A stretch of DNA of 64,000 nucleotides from Acidovorax radicis. GTDB taxonomy: Bacteria; Pseudomonadota; Gammaproteobacteria; Burkholderiales; Burkholderiaceae_C. The DNA lies in the NCBI RefSeq assembly GCF_020510705.1, contig NZ_CP075184.1, positions 1,984,001 through 2,048,000 of the forward strand, read 5' to 3'. How positions within the stretch are numbered: the stretch's first letter is position 1; every line of letters starts with the position of its first letter. A model generated the notes under the pieces. It did not search any database and was not told where the DNA came from. It worked only from the letters and a program-made list of their open reading frames with translations. Shown in pieces: positions 34,801 to 42,286 of this stretch. The translations under genes were made by a program, and so were the position numbers.

Positions 34801-35132
34801 TGGCGTCCCGCGCAACACCGGGCGTGCCCGACGTGTTGGCGGAAAAACCGCATGCCAAGGCCTACTTTGGCGCGATCCGCTTGGTGCTAGGCGATGAAGC
34901 CTTTGCATCGCTGGGTGACGTGGCCGTGGATGCGCTGGCGCAACAGGCAATGACGATGGATTCCATGGTGCGCGATGCCGTGGCCGAGAACTCGCTCAAC
35001 CCGCAGAACATCGAGGCGGCTATCCGAAAGGGCTTGCTGCCTTTGCTATTCGGCACTCTGGGGCTCGACAACGCCAAGCAGGTGGTAGAGCAGGTTGTCC
35101 AGATCACGCGTGTTGGTCTTGGTAAGACTTGA
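31830..35132 (+). CDS. hsdR: Type I restriction endonuclease subunit R
   Basis: The 1100-residue protein has an N-terminal PD-(D/E)XK nuclease region (TPDVVCYVNGIPLVVIEAKRPES). A superfamily 2 helicase motor follows, with Walker A TGSGKSFTM near residue 350, DEGHRSHGG near 458, TGTP near 486, and DKLLTGFDEPRNTV plus QAVARVNR as motifs V and VI. The C-terminal helical region binds the methylase core. It cuts unmodified DNA after ATP-driven translocation. It lies two bases after hsdS and looks complete. Confidence 0.95.
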   Translation: MNITPNSREQYSAHLPALHLLCNLGWSFLTTAHALALRGSTREVLLKPRLIEVLQTRRYEYKGEWYPLSPSGIDQIVRELSALSLAEGLMPANERLYGKLALGITVTEFMPDGKKHQPTIPVIDWSDATANHWDVTEELEVLAAQGTHHRTPDVVCYVNGIPLVVIEAKRPESGGGSHPAKAMVNEGISQHLRNQRPDEIPNLFGYAQLLLSISQTEGRYGTTHTAAKFWAKWREEEFDDAHMQALKNAALKPVVRAALFDGKPADLTTYFDALWSAPMQATDQDRLLVSLLTPVRLLEFLRGYVLFDRKVGKIVARYQQFFGIRALLARISLLRPDGGREGGVVWHTTGSGKSFTMVFLTKALLLVEALKECRVVVVTDRIDLESQLSRNFMTGGAFGSSIATQKDGETSRSLSGRDLAKRIGSGTERISFTLVHKFNTASKLPECRNDSPNLIVLVDEGHRSHGGETHERMKNALPNAAYIAFTGTPLLKNEKTANKFGPIVHAYTMQRAVEDETVAPLLYEERVPELDINEDAVNRWFDKITVNLSDAQRTDLKRKFAKKGAIYSAANRIELIAWDIATHFNENIKQLDLGLKGQVATDSKLDAIRYKKALDDTGLVTSAVVISAPDTREGNSDVDEDTMPEVQKWWKQNMATYGHDPETYEKQIVSDFGTDGSPDLLIVVDKLLTGFDEPRNTVLYIDKPLKGHNLIQAVARVNRLHDAKRYGVLVDYRGILKELDTAIRAYQDLETRTQGGFDVSDLEGLYHQFSTEYKQLPALHDKLWSFFKSVANKLDREQYRQLLTPKFVKGADGEDYDERQKVRDDFYEALTAFGLCLQTALSSHSFFEDKSFSEGLIARYKADLRFFTELRQTARRDAMETVDYSAYEEQIRKLVDKQVIGTEVREPDGVYLVHQLGKAEDPKDWSEEKTRNETDMIRTRLRKTIEQELAEDPYAQKVFGELLKQAIAEAEAMFDHPLKQYALFQSFEQKLASRATPGVPDVLAEKPHAKAYFGAIRLVLGDEAFASLGDVAVDALAQQAMTMDSMVRDAVAENSLNPQNIEAAIRKGLLPLLFGTLGLDNAKQVVEQVVQITRVGLGKT

Positions 35133-35134
35133 GT

Positions 35135-35884
35135 ATGCTTTTGCTGGAGCGCACCTCCCAACATCAGCTGGTGTACGGCAATGAAGTCATTGTTTTCAGC
35201 GTACGCCGCCAGCCGACGCGTACTGTGCAGCGCGTCGCAATCCACGTCGAGCCTGATGGCCGTGTGTTGGTGGATGCGCCTGACACCGCCCCCTTGGTTG
35301 ACGTGCTGGAGGCAGTCAAGAAGCGTTCGAGATGGATAAGCCACCACTTAGAAGCCGCCAAGGCGCGACTGGCCCATGTGCTCCCGCGTGAGTACGTGAG
35401 CGGTGAATCACTGCATTACCTTGGGCGGCGCTATCGCCTGCGGGTGGTTGTAAATCCTGATGCCAAAGTGGAGGCCCGCATGCGCGGCGCGTTCATTACC
35501 GTCACCGTACCGGAGCACGATCCCGAAGCGATCAGAGCCGCCCTGGATCACTGGTACCGCCAGCGAGCGCGTGAGCTATTCGCAGCCCGTATTGCAGCCG
35601 TGGCCGCGCCACTGCGCTGGGTCAAGCACTCTCCTCCGACACGCCTCCAGTTCATGACCGTTCAATGGGGAAGCTGTTCGCCCTCTGGTCGTATTACGCT
35701 GAACCCTCTGCTGGTCAAAGCGCCACGTGAGTGTATTGATTACGTCCTGCTGCATGAGCTATGTCACTTGCTTCACCACAATCACAGTTCCAAGTTTTAT
35801 AGCGTCTTAGATAGGCATATGCCCAATTGGCGCGTAGTGAAAGAGAAGCTGGACAACATGGCGGAAGAGATGTTCCGCGCCTGA
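35135..35884 (+). CDS. YgjP-like (DUF45) M48-type metallopeptidase
   Basis: The protein (about 249 residues from the ATG at 35135) has the zinc motif LLHELCHLLHHNHSSKFY (HExxH plus a later ligand) and the conserved QWGSCSPSGRITLNPLLV of the YgjP/DUF45 family. It starts just after the hsdR stop. Genes of this family often follow hsdR in type I loci, though their role there is unsettled; processing or turnover of HsdR is a possibility. The family assignment is firm and the role is inference. Confidence 0.86.
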   Translation: MLLLERTSQHQLVYGNEVIVFSVRRQPTRTVQRVAIHVEPDGRVLVDAPDTAPLVDVLEAVKKRSRWISHHLEAAKARLAHVLPREYVSGESLHYLGRRYRLRVVVNPDAKVEARMRGAFITVTVPEHDPEAIRAALDHWYRQRARELFAARIAAVAAPLRWVKHSPPTRLQFMTVQWGSCSPSGRITLNPLLVKAPRECIDYVLLHELCHLLHHNHSSKFYSVLDRHMPNWRVVKEKLDNMAEEMFRA

Positions 35885-35904
35885 ATGGCGGATCCTCGGG
35901 GGCA

Positions 35905-36876
35905 TTAAGCAAGTTTTCCGCGACTCTGTTGGGCGGCAGCGCCATGTGACCTGCTGTCGTCGATCTGCATCGTCCCGACGATGCTCTGAAACTCCCTGAA
36001 GTACTCTGGCTGATTGGCCGCCAACCAACGAACAATTGGCGCGCAGTCCATCCACTTTTCCAAAAAGCGCTTCAGCACGGTGAGGTGCAGTACATCAGGC
36101 CCATAAGTTTCCTCAATAGCCTTGTTTTGCACTTGCAGTGCGGCCATCTCACGCTCCATCTTTGCCATGGACTCCACCGACACAGTGTCACTGGCAGGCG
36201 CTTGCGTTACCAGCATATTTGATGGTGTGTTGTATAGCAGGGCATTTGCAAACGCAGTGGTGAAGTTGTTCTGGCCAGACATTAACTCGGCAGCTTCAAT
36301 TTGCCTGATGGGCTTCATACGCCGCAGAATCGCGAATGACTTGGCAGGACACGGTTTGTCTTGTAGCTGTTCAATCACCTCGGGGCAAACGCCATCCAGT
36401 AACCTGAAATGGTTTCTGATGGTCGCTGGTGATAGATGCAGCGTCTTTCCCAGTCGTTCGGCGGAAACGCCGTGTTCCATTGCTTTGACGATCATTTTGT
36501 GCGCTTGCACAACTGTCATTCGATTGATGCGTTTGTTGTATGTGTACGTGTCATCATCGGTGGCAACCAAGCAATCCACTTCAGCAATGCCTAGAATTTT
36601 TAGTGCTTCAATACGCAGATGCCCATCCATCACGAAGTAGTGACCTTGGTTGGTCGGGTGGGGGAAAACTACTGGCGGTTCAACCAGACCTACGTCTCGT
36701 ACCGATGACAGAACCTGCTGGAAGGTGATGCTGTCCTTGACGCGAGGCCGCAAAGTTTTAAGGTAGATGAGGTTGGACAAGGGAATACGCACACAATCTG
36801 TCAAGAAGGCGGCCTTGGTCTTCTCGATTGGCTCGGTAGTAGGTGCGCCGTTCGCTGTGGATGCATCCAGATTCAT
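35905..36876 (-). CDS. ParB/RepB-type partition-like protein (second of pair)
   Basis: The 323-residue protein has a ParB-like nuclease/CTPase start (LRPRVKDSITFQQVLSSVRDVGLVEPPVVF and then MDGHLRIEALKILG). A helix-turn-helix follows (SAERLGKTLHLSPATIRNHFRLL), and then a RepB-type C-terminal region. It overlaps the ParB gene before it by four bases and ends 20 bases from the convergent metallopeptidase gene. Despite plasmid-like partition proteins, no ParA or replication gene is present, so it probably serves a mobile cassette with the serine recombinase upstream. Confidence 0.8.
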   Translation of the reverse strand: MNLDASTANGAPTTEPIEKTKAAFLTDCVRIPLSNLIYLKTLRPRVKDSITFQQVLSSVRDVGLVEPPVVFPHPTNQGHYFVMDGHLRIEALKILGIAEVDCLVATDDDTYTYNKRINRMTVVQAHKMIVKAMEHGVSAERLGKTLHLSPATIRNHFRLLDGVCPEVIEQLQDKPCPAKSFAILRRMKPIRQIEAAELMSGQNNFTTAFANALLYNTPSNMLVTQAPASDTVSVESMAKMEREMAALQVQNKAIEETYGPDVLHLTVLKRFLEKWMDCAPIVRWLAANQPEYFREFQSIVGTMQIDDSRSHGAAAQQSRGKLA

Positions 36877-37766
36877 GGACGATCTCCTATTGCCATGCGA
36901 TCCTTGATGAGCTTTGGAATCGAGTCCATTTTCTCGGCACGAAGAATCGATACAAAGCTCTTGTCGGCAAACAGTTCTTTCAGAGCCTGGGTGGCAAAAA
37001 CCAACTTGTCATGTGTGAAATCAGCTTTCTTCGCGGCAAGGCGCTGGTTTTCCGCCTCACGCTCGAAGATTCGTCGAAGTTCAAGCGGAGTTAGCGTCTT
37101 GCGTTTTGCCGTTTTGCCAAGTGGGGGATTGCTGACAAGCTTGCTGCGATTCGCTCGCTGCTCCAAAAGTCTGCGTAATGTGGACAGCTTCTTGCCGCGA
37201 AATCCCTGTTCATAAGCATCGGATAGAAGGTCTTGGATTTCGCTAGCACTGCTCCTGGCAATAGTCGTTGCCATGCTCAACGGGATGGTTCCCATCTCCA
37301 CCGCACTCAGCAGCTTTTCTTCCCCGCGCTGCAAGAGCCCACCAATCATGTTCACCCACGAAGCGGTAACGCCAATTTTCAGTGCTATCTGGGTATCGTT
37401 AAAGCCGCGTTCTTTGAGGCTGCCCACCTCGCGCATCAAGTCGATAGGACGGTGCTGCCTTCGCGCAATATTCTCAACGAGGCTCATCACCAAGCAGTCG
37501 TCTTCAGGAGCGTCTGTGACGAACGCAGGAATCTCCTCCTGGTTGAGCATCTGAAATGCTTCTAGGCGACCTTGCCCACATATCAGATCGTATCGGAAGG
37601 ACCCGTCTTTCAACGTTCGGCGGCTTACCTTTATGGGGCGCTTCAGACCTACGCTGCGAATGTTTTCCACGATGGCTTCGTGTTGCTTCTTGTTGCGGGT
37701 GCGGGGGTTGAGGACATCAACCAAACAGACGGGAATCATTTCCACGCTTTGATGCGTATTGGTCAT
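36873..37766 (-). CDS. ParB-family protein (first of pair)
   Basis: The 297-residue protein begins IPVCLVDVLNPRTRNKKQHEAIVENI and has CGQGRLEAFQMLNQEEIPAFV and SLVENIARRQHRPIDLMREV, the ParB box regions. A helix-turn-helix follows (NDTQIALKIGVTASWVNMIGGLL). It overlaps the recombinase gene stop by four bases and the next ParB-like gene by four bases, so three genes form one translated unit. The role on the chromosome is not known; it may direct or limit recombination. Confidence 0.84.
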   Translation of the reverse strand: MTNTHQSVEMIPVCLVDVLNPRTRNKKQHEAIVENIRSVGLKRPIKVSRRTLKDGSFRYDLICGQGRLEAFQMLNQEEIPAFVTDAPEDDCLVMSLVENIARRQHRPIDLMREVGSLKERGFNDTQIALKIGVTASWVNMIGGLLQRGEEKLLSAVEMGTIPLSMATTIARSSASEIQDLLSDAYEQGFRGKKLSTLRRLLEQRANRSKLVSNPPLGKTAKRKTLTPLELRRIFEREAENQRLAAKKADFTHDKLVFATQALKELFADKSFVSILRAEKMDSIPKLIKDRMAIGDRP

Positions 37767-39328
37767 GCAGCGTCCTTCAGGCTGTATCGAGCAGCCAATT
37801 CGTTCAGTATGTCCAGCGTGTCGAACCTGTAGCTGTCAATCAACCCATAGTTCTCTTCGTTGATGCGCTCAGGCCATGCACCGGTGTCGATACGTGGAAT
37901 GAGGTAGTAATCCCGCGCTTTCGCATTTGAGCTGTCCATTCGTACCGCGACGGTGATGTCAGGCTCCAGGCTGGTATCGAAGCGGACGCGCCAGCGCAGT
38001 GTTCCCGCTGCTGTTGTTTGGCATCTCGCAATGACCAAGGAGACGGTCCATTCCCCATTGATAGTCAGCAAATCATTACCTGCATCGCGTTGAACAACAG
38101 CGTTCACTGCATGCAGTTGGCGGATGACTTGATCCACCAAATCGGGGCGTTGCTTTCTGAGTGCTCGATTAATTTCCAGATAGCGGTAGTCCCTATCAGG
38201 GTGAAAGCCTACCAATGCGTAAGCGGTGATCAATCCGCCGAATCGCTCCTGGTAGGCAGAGCTGGAGGGCATGCCCTCTTGTTCGTCAATGATCAGTCCA
38301 GACAAAGTGCCTGACCGTGCAAATAGATCACGAAGGAGCGCCAGCATTTGCGCGTCGTCGAGTCGATGCGAGCGCGCCACAATGATTTCCCGCGCTTTTG
38401 AGAACAAGGACTCAGAGATGATTCCCTCGAATGCCCCATCGCAACGCACCCAAAGTTCGGGCGCATTCCGGACACGCACCTGTTTCAGTTTGAACGACCG
38501 ACGGTTGTAGACGTTGTTGCCGATGTATTTTTCGTTGGTCAGGATCTGGTGGACGGTGCCGCGTGTCCATGCTTTTCCCAGGTCTGTGAAAAGTCCTTCG
38601 GCATTGAGTGCATTGGCAATCGCCCGCTCTGGCCTACCATTTTCGACAAAGTCGTGATAGATGCGGTGAACCACAGCAACTTCTTCAGCCGGACCGCGAA
38701 CCAGAATCACGCGATCCGTCTGGATGCTCTTGTGCTCCCCTGATTGAAGCAACCCCTTCGACTCCCGCTGCTCGTTGATCAATTCACGGCGTAGACCATA
38801 GCCAGGGGTGCCACCTTGATGAAATCCCCGTCCGGCCAGATTGCACTGACCTATGAAGACTTTGGTCGAAAGCACGCGACTAAACTCGCCATCCATTGAC
38901 CGCTTGAAGTTTTTGAAAACAGCAGCCATTGGCGTCCCATCGTTGTTGAAGGGCTCTGCGCAATAGGAAACAGGGGCACCCGCTTGGGTGCATAGATATT
39001 CGTAATGAGCGCTTTCGTCGGTGTCTTGAAATCGACCCCAGCGGCTCACGTCATACACAAGGATTCCACGATACGCGGCGTGATGACCCTGCACGTCAAT
39101 GAGCAATTTGCGAAACTGTTCACGACCTTCGGCATTCAAGCCGCTCTTGCCTTCGTCGGCGTAGATTTTTACGACCACCATGCCGTGCGCTTCGGCATAC
39201 TGTTTGATGGCAATAGTCTGATTTTCAGTGGAGTACCGTTGATGGTCGGTTGACATGCGGACATACGCAGCCACCGGTATTAAACCGTTGGCCTCAGTTG
39301 TCTCTGATGCGGCACTCGGACGGATCAA
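37763..39328 (-). CDS. Large serine recombinase
   Basis: The 521-residue protein has the serine-recombinase catalytic domain (IPVAAYVRMSTDHQRYSTEN with the nucleophilic serine in the VRMS motif, and YDVSRWGR with conserved arginine). A Recombinase domain follows (GTPGYGLRRELI then GKAWTRGTVHQILTNEKYIGNNVY), and then a long C-terminal region. The start is a TTG at 39328. It leads a three-gene unit with two ParB-like proteins. It probably drives insertion and excision of a genomic island; attachment sites were not identified. Confidence 0.87.
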   Translation of the reverse strand: MIRPSAASETTEANGLIPVAAYVRMSTDHQRYSTENQTIAIKQYAEAHGMVVVKIYADEGKSGLNAEGREQFRKLLIDVQGHHAAYRGILVYDVSRWGRFQDTDESAHYEYLCTQAGAPVSYCAEPFNNDGTPMAAVFKNFKRSMDGEFSRVLSTKVFIGQCNLAGRGFHQGGTPGYGLRRELINEQRESKGLLQSGEHKSIQTDRVILVRGPAEEVAVVHRIYHDFVENGRPERAIANALNAEGLFTDLGKAWTRGTVHQILTNEKYIGNNVYNRRSFKLKQVRVRNAPELWVRCDGAFEGIISESLFSKAREIIVARSHRLDDAQMLALLRDLFARSGTLSGLIIDEQEGMPSSSAYQERFGGLITAYALVGFHPDRDYRYLEINRALRKQRPDLVDQVIRQLHAVNAVVQRDAGNDLLTINGEWTVSLVIARCQTTAAGTLRWRVRFDTSLEPDITVAVRMDSSNAKARDYYLIPRIDTGAWPERINEENYGLIDSYRFDTLDILNELAARYSLKDAA

Positions 39329-39485
39329 ATCGACCTCCCGGCTGGTAGGGGTGCCAGTGGTCGCTCAGTATGGCAATTTATTCAAAAAACGAGGAAGAAA
39401 ACACAAGGCGGGATACAGAAAATTTCTTCTGTAACGTTTCAAGATTTTTGCATTTGGCTCGCTTTTACGACGGGCAAAGCGAAAA

Positions 39486-39806
39486 CTATTCAGCCAACAG
39501 TTTGAAAACCGCCATACGAACACTGGGGGCGACCTTGCTGTAGCGAAACAGCAGCTCTGCAATGTCGTCATCCTCATCCGCGAAAAAGAAGGCCACGGGT
39601 ACATCAAGCACCTTGGCCAGTTTGCGCACGGTGAGCAAGTCAGGCCGATGAATGCCCAGTTCGTAGCGATTGATTCGTGTGCTCGCCACGAATGCATCAA
39701 TCCCAGCTTCGATCCCTAGCATTTTTTGAGACAAGCCAGCGTTGAGCCTGGCTTGCTTGAGCCTGGCTCCCCACCGTTGATCCGCCTCTGACATCTCTCG
39801 TCCCAT
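39486..39806 (-). CDS. XRE-family transcriptional regulator
   Basis: The 106-residue protein has a Cro/CI-type helix-turn-helix (RLKQARLNAGLSQKMLGIEAGIDAFVASTRINRYELGIHRP) followed by VRKLAKVLDVPVAFFFADED. It is transcribed toward the recombinase-ParB-RepB unit, 157 bases before it. A palindrome CTACG-N5-CGTAG lies five bases upstream of the ATG at 39806, and further copies lie up to 40071, which suggests that it represses itself and a divergent promoter. Confidence 0.85.
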   Translation of the reverse strand: MGREMSEADQRWGARLKQARLNAGLSQKMLGIEAGIDAFVASTRINRYELGIHRPDLLTVRKLAKVLDVPVAFFFADEDDDIAELLFRYSKVAPSVRMAVFKLLAE

Positions 39807-39809
39807 AGG

Positions 39810-39859
39810 ACTACGAGAGTCGTAGTTATGCGGTTTTATTGATACTACGAGTTGCGTTG
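39810..39859. promoter_or_regulatory. XRE operators 1 and 2
   Basis: CTACGAGAGTCGTAG (39811-39825) is a perfect palindrome with five central bases, next to the xre start codon. CTACG-N5-CGTTG (39845-39859), with one mismatch, lies 34 bases further upstream. Repeated operators of the same spacing at 39987 and 40057 support binding by one regulator. Confidence 0.62.
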
Positions 39860-39985
39860 TTCAGGCCGTGCAGCCTGACGATGAACGCGGCCTGCACCTC
39901 TTCAGTGGCCCGCCAGGACGTGCTGAGCACGATAGCGTGCTGAAAGCCCCGGGCTGTCACCCCGCCTCCCCCCATTTGCCTTAAA

Positions 39986-40071
39986 GCTACGAATTACGTA
40001 GCCATTTCCAGCTACTTCCTGCCTTTGATGGCTGCCTATCTGAATATTCTCTATAGCTACGATTTACGTAG
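39986..40071. promoter_or_regulatory. XRE operators 3 and 4
   Basis: CTACGAATTACGTAG (39987-40001) and CTACGATTTACGTAG (40057-40071) repeat the CTACG-N5-CGTAG palindrome, 70 bases apart. They lie upstream of the small frame at 40119 on the plus strand, so they may control a divergent promoter whose original gene has been lost. Confidence 0.6.
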
Positions 40072-40118
40072 TTTTAAGGCGAAGGTCGAGACGACCTGTA
40101 GCAGCAGGAGGAGAACCA

Positions 40119-40226
40119 ATGACGGGGAGGCAGGCTTCGAGTGGACTGAGAAATGACCCAGCTGGCGATGGAGCCACAGTGGCCGTGGCTTTGTGGCTTG
40201 GCGCGGTGAGTCAGACATGGCATTGA
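40119..40226 (+). CDS. Small 35-residue frame with a strong ribosome site
   Basis: AGGAGGAG at 40106-40113 sits five bases before an ATG that opens a frame starting [16 protein letters not shown] and ending at a TGA at 40224-40226. The frame runs into the flagellin start, so it may be the surviving 5' end of the gene normally controlled by the XRE operators, now fused to foreign DNA. No function can be given. Confidence 0.3.
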   Translation: MTGRQASSGLRNDPAGDGATVAVALWLGAVSQTWH

Positions 40227-40939
40227 CTATCTTCACCAACGTCTCTTCGCTTAATGCACAGCGCAACTTGAGTGCAAGCCAAGCAGGCTTGACAACGACC
40301 ATGCAGCGCCTGTCTTCGGGTCTGCGCGTTAACACGGCCAAGGACGATGCAGCAGGGTTAGCAATTAGTGAGCGCATGCTTGCACAGGTCAAGGGAATGG
40401 ACGCTGCTAGGCGTAACGCCAACGATGGTATCTCGCTGGCCCAAGTGGCCGAAGGAGCGCTCAAAAGCTCCACCAATATCCTGCAACGAGTGCGTGAGCT
40501 GGCGGTTCAATCTGCCAATGCGAGCAACAGCGCCAGTGATCGCAAGGCTTTGCAAGCGGAAGTTGGTCAATTGCTCACCGAATTGGACAGAATCGCTCAA
40601 ACATCGGAGTTCAACGGTCAAAAACTGTTGGACGGATCTTTTGGAACAGCCAACTTTCAAGTGGGGCCGAATGCGAATCAGACGATTGCCGCTTCCATGA
40701 AGAATGCTCGCACCCAAAGTTATGGGGTAGAGCAAAAATTATCTAATAGCTTCGTAAAAGCCGTAAATATTCTTCCGCATCCAGAGCTCAATCTGAGTGG
40801 TTCATTTGAAATTTCAGGCGATAAAAAATCGAGCATTTCGCTTGATTCAAATGATAATGCCTCAACGATTGCCAATAAGATTAATATGCAATCAGAGGCA
40901 ACAGGCGTAACTGCATCCGCATTCAATCAAGCACTTTGA
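40208..40939 (+). pseudogene. fliC: Flagellin N-terminal fragment interrupted by an IS3 element
   Basis: From the ATG at 40208 the frame has the conserved flagellin D0/D1 region: [40 protein letters not shown] and [17 protein letters not shown], followed by part of the variable region. An IS3-family element begins at 40937, and the frame stops in its terminal repeat at 40939. The conserved C-terminal D1/D0 helices are absent on the other side, so no working flagellin can be made. The 5' flank also does not look like a normal flagellin promoter. Confidence 0.85.
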
Positions 40940-40975
40940 ACCGCCCCGGGTTTCGTGGAGGCCGGTTGGTTTAAG

Positions 40976-41827
40976 TCAGGCCGCCACCATGGAGGACTGA
41001 CTGGCGAGTTGCCGGTAGTAGTTTGCCTCAGCCTCTGCCGGCGGTATGTATCCGATGGGTCCGAGCAGCCTGTGATGGTTGAACCAAGACACCCATTCCA
41101 GCGTTGCCAGCTCTACCGATTCACGAGTTGGCCAGGACCGTCGATGAATCACCTCGGCCTTGTACAGACCGTTGATCGTCTCAGCCAAAGCGTTGTCATA
41201 GCTGTCGCCCTTGCTGCCCACCGAGGGCTCGATGCCTGCCTCTGACAGCCGTTCGCTGTAGCGGATGCTGACGTATTGCGACCCCCTGTCGGAGTGATGA
41301 ATCAATGCGCCATCACGCTCGGGTTGCCTGGCATACAGGGCCTGCTCCAGGGCATCCAGAACGAATTCCGTTTGCATGGAGGTGCTGACCCTCCACCCCA
41401 CAATGCGCCTGGCGTATACGTCGATCACGAAGGCCACGTACAGCCACCCCTGCCAGGTTGAGACGTACGTGAAGTCCGAGACCCACAGCTGGTTGGGCCG
41501 CTCGGCCTTGAACTGTCTGTTGACCCGATCCAGCGGGCACGGTGCTTTCATGTCGCTGATGGTGGTGCGAACCACCTTGCCACGGCGCACGCCCTGCAAT
41601 CCCAGGCGCTTCATCAAGCGCTCGACCGTGCAGCGGGCAATGGACAGCCCTTCGCGGTTCATCTGTTTCCAGATCTTGTCGGCGCCATAGACCCGCATGT
41701 TGGCCTGCCAGACGCGCTCAATATGCGGCACCAGGGTGTCATCACGTTGGGCGCGCGGACAGCGCAGCCGTGGATTGCGTTGACGGGCGGCATGACGCCA
41801 ATAGCCTGACGGGGCGATCTGCAGCAC
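40976..41827 (-). CDS. IS3-family transposase OrfB
   Basis: The 283-residue frame carries the integrase-like core with the DDE residues in LWVSDFTYVSTW, HHSDRGSQY and NALAETINGLYKAEV. The family's N-terminal part (HIERVWQANMRVYGADKIWKQMNREG) precedes it. It is normally made as an OrfAB fusion by -1 frameshifting from orfA; a T-rich slip-like stretch is present near the orfA end. Confidence 0.92.
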   Translation of the reverse strand: MLQIAPSGYWRHAARQRNPRLRCPRAQRDDTLVPHIERVWQANMRVYGADKIWKQMNREGLSIARCTVERLMKRLGLQGVRRGKVVRTTISDMKAPCPLDRVNRQFKAERPNQLWVSDFTYVSTWQGWLYVAFVIDVYARRIVGWRVSTSMQTEFVLDALEQALYARQPERDGALIHHSDRGSQYVSIRYSERLSEAGIEPSVGSKGDSYDNALAETINGLYKAEVIHRRSWPTRESVELATLEWVSWFNHHRLLGPIGYIPPAEAEANYYRQLASQSSMVAA

Positions 41828-41880
41828 CTTGCAGATCGACTCGACCCCGTAGGCCTGTCGATGCTGATCGATGAAGCCCT

Positions 41881-42207
41881 TCAGGGCTTCAGACGGCGGT
41901 CGAGTTCCGCCTGGGCGAAAAACGCGCTGGCCAGCTTCAAGATCTCGTTGGCTTTGCGCAGTTCTTTGACCTCGCGCTCCAGCACCTTCATCCGTTCACG
42001 CTCGGAGGTGGTGATGCCCTCACGCACGCCGGAATCGACCTCGGCACGCTTGACCCACTCGTGCAAGGTCTGCGGCACGCAGCCAATCTTGGGGGCGATG
42101 GATTCAATGGCAGCCCACAGCGAGGGGTACTCGCCTCGGTGCTCACGCACCATGCGAACAGCGCGCTCGCGGACCTCAGGTGAAAACTGGTTCGACTTCT
42201 TGCTCAT
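41881..42207 (-). CDS. IS3-family transposase OrfA
   Basis: The 108-residue protein has the helix-turn-helix of IS3 OrfA ([20 protein letters not shown] then [20 protein letters not shown]) and a leucine-zipper-like helix ([21 protein letters not shown]). It binds the terminal repeats and supplies the N terminus of the frameshifted transposase. Confidence 0.92.
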   Translation of the reverse strand: MSKKSNQFSPEVRERAVRMVREHRGEYPSLWAAIESIAPKIGCVPQTLHEWVKRAEVDSGVREGITTSERERMKVLEREVKELRKANEILKLASAFFAQAELDRRLKP

Positions 42208-42286
42208 GGCTCAATCCTCTCAGAGAAAAGAGCCTCCTCAAAACGCGGGGCGGTTCACTTTTATCATTCGTTGGGGTTGGAGCTAA

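Larger units (their letters stand above)
40937..42257 (-). mobile_element. IS3-family insertion sequence (IS51-like group)
   Basis: Terminal inverted repeats begin TGAACCGCCCCG at both ends and match at 23 of 26 positions. A three-base direct repeat CTT flanks the element (40934-40936 and 42258-42260). It is 1321 bp with two overlapping-frame genes, orfA and orfB, on the minus strand, the normal IS3 layout. Confidence 0.9.
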
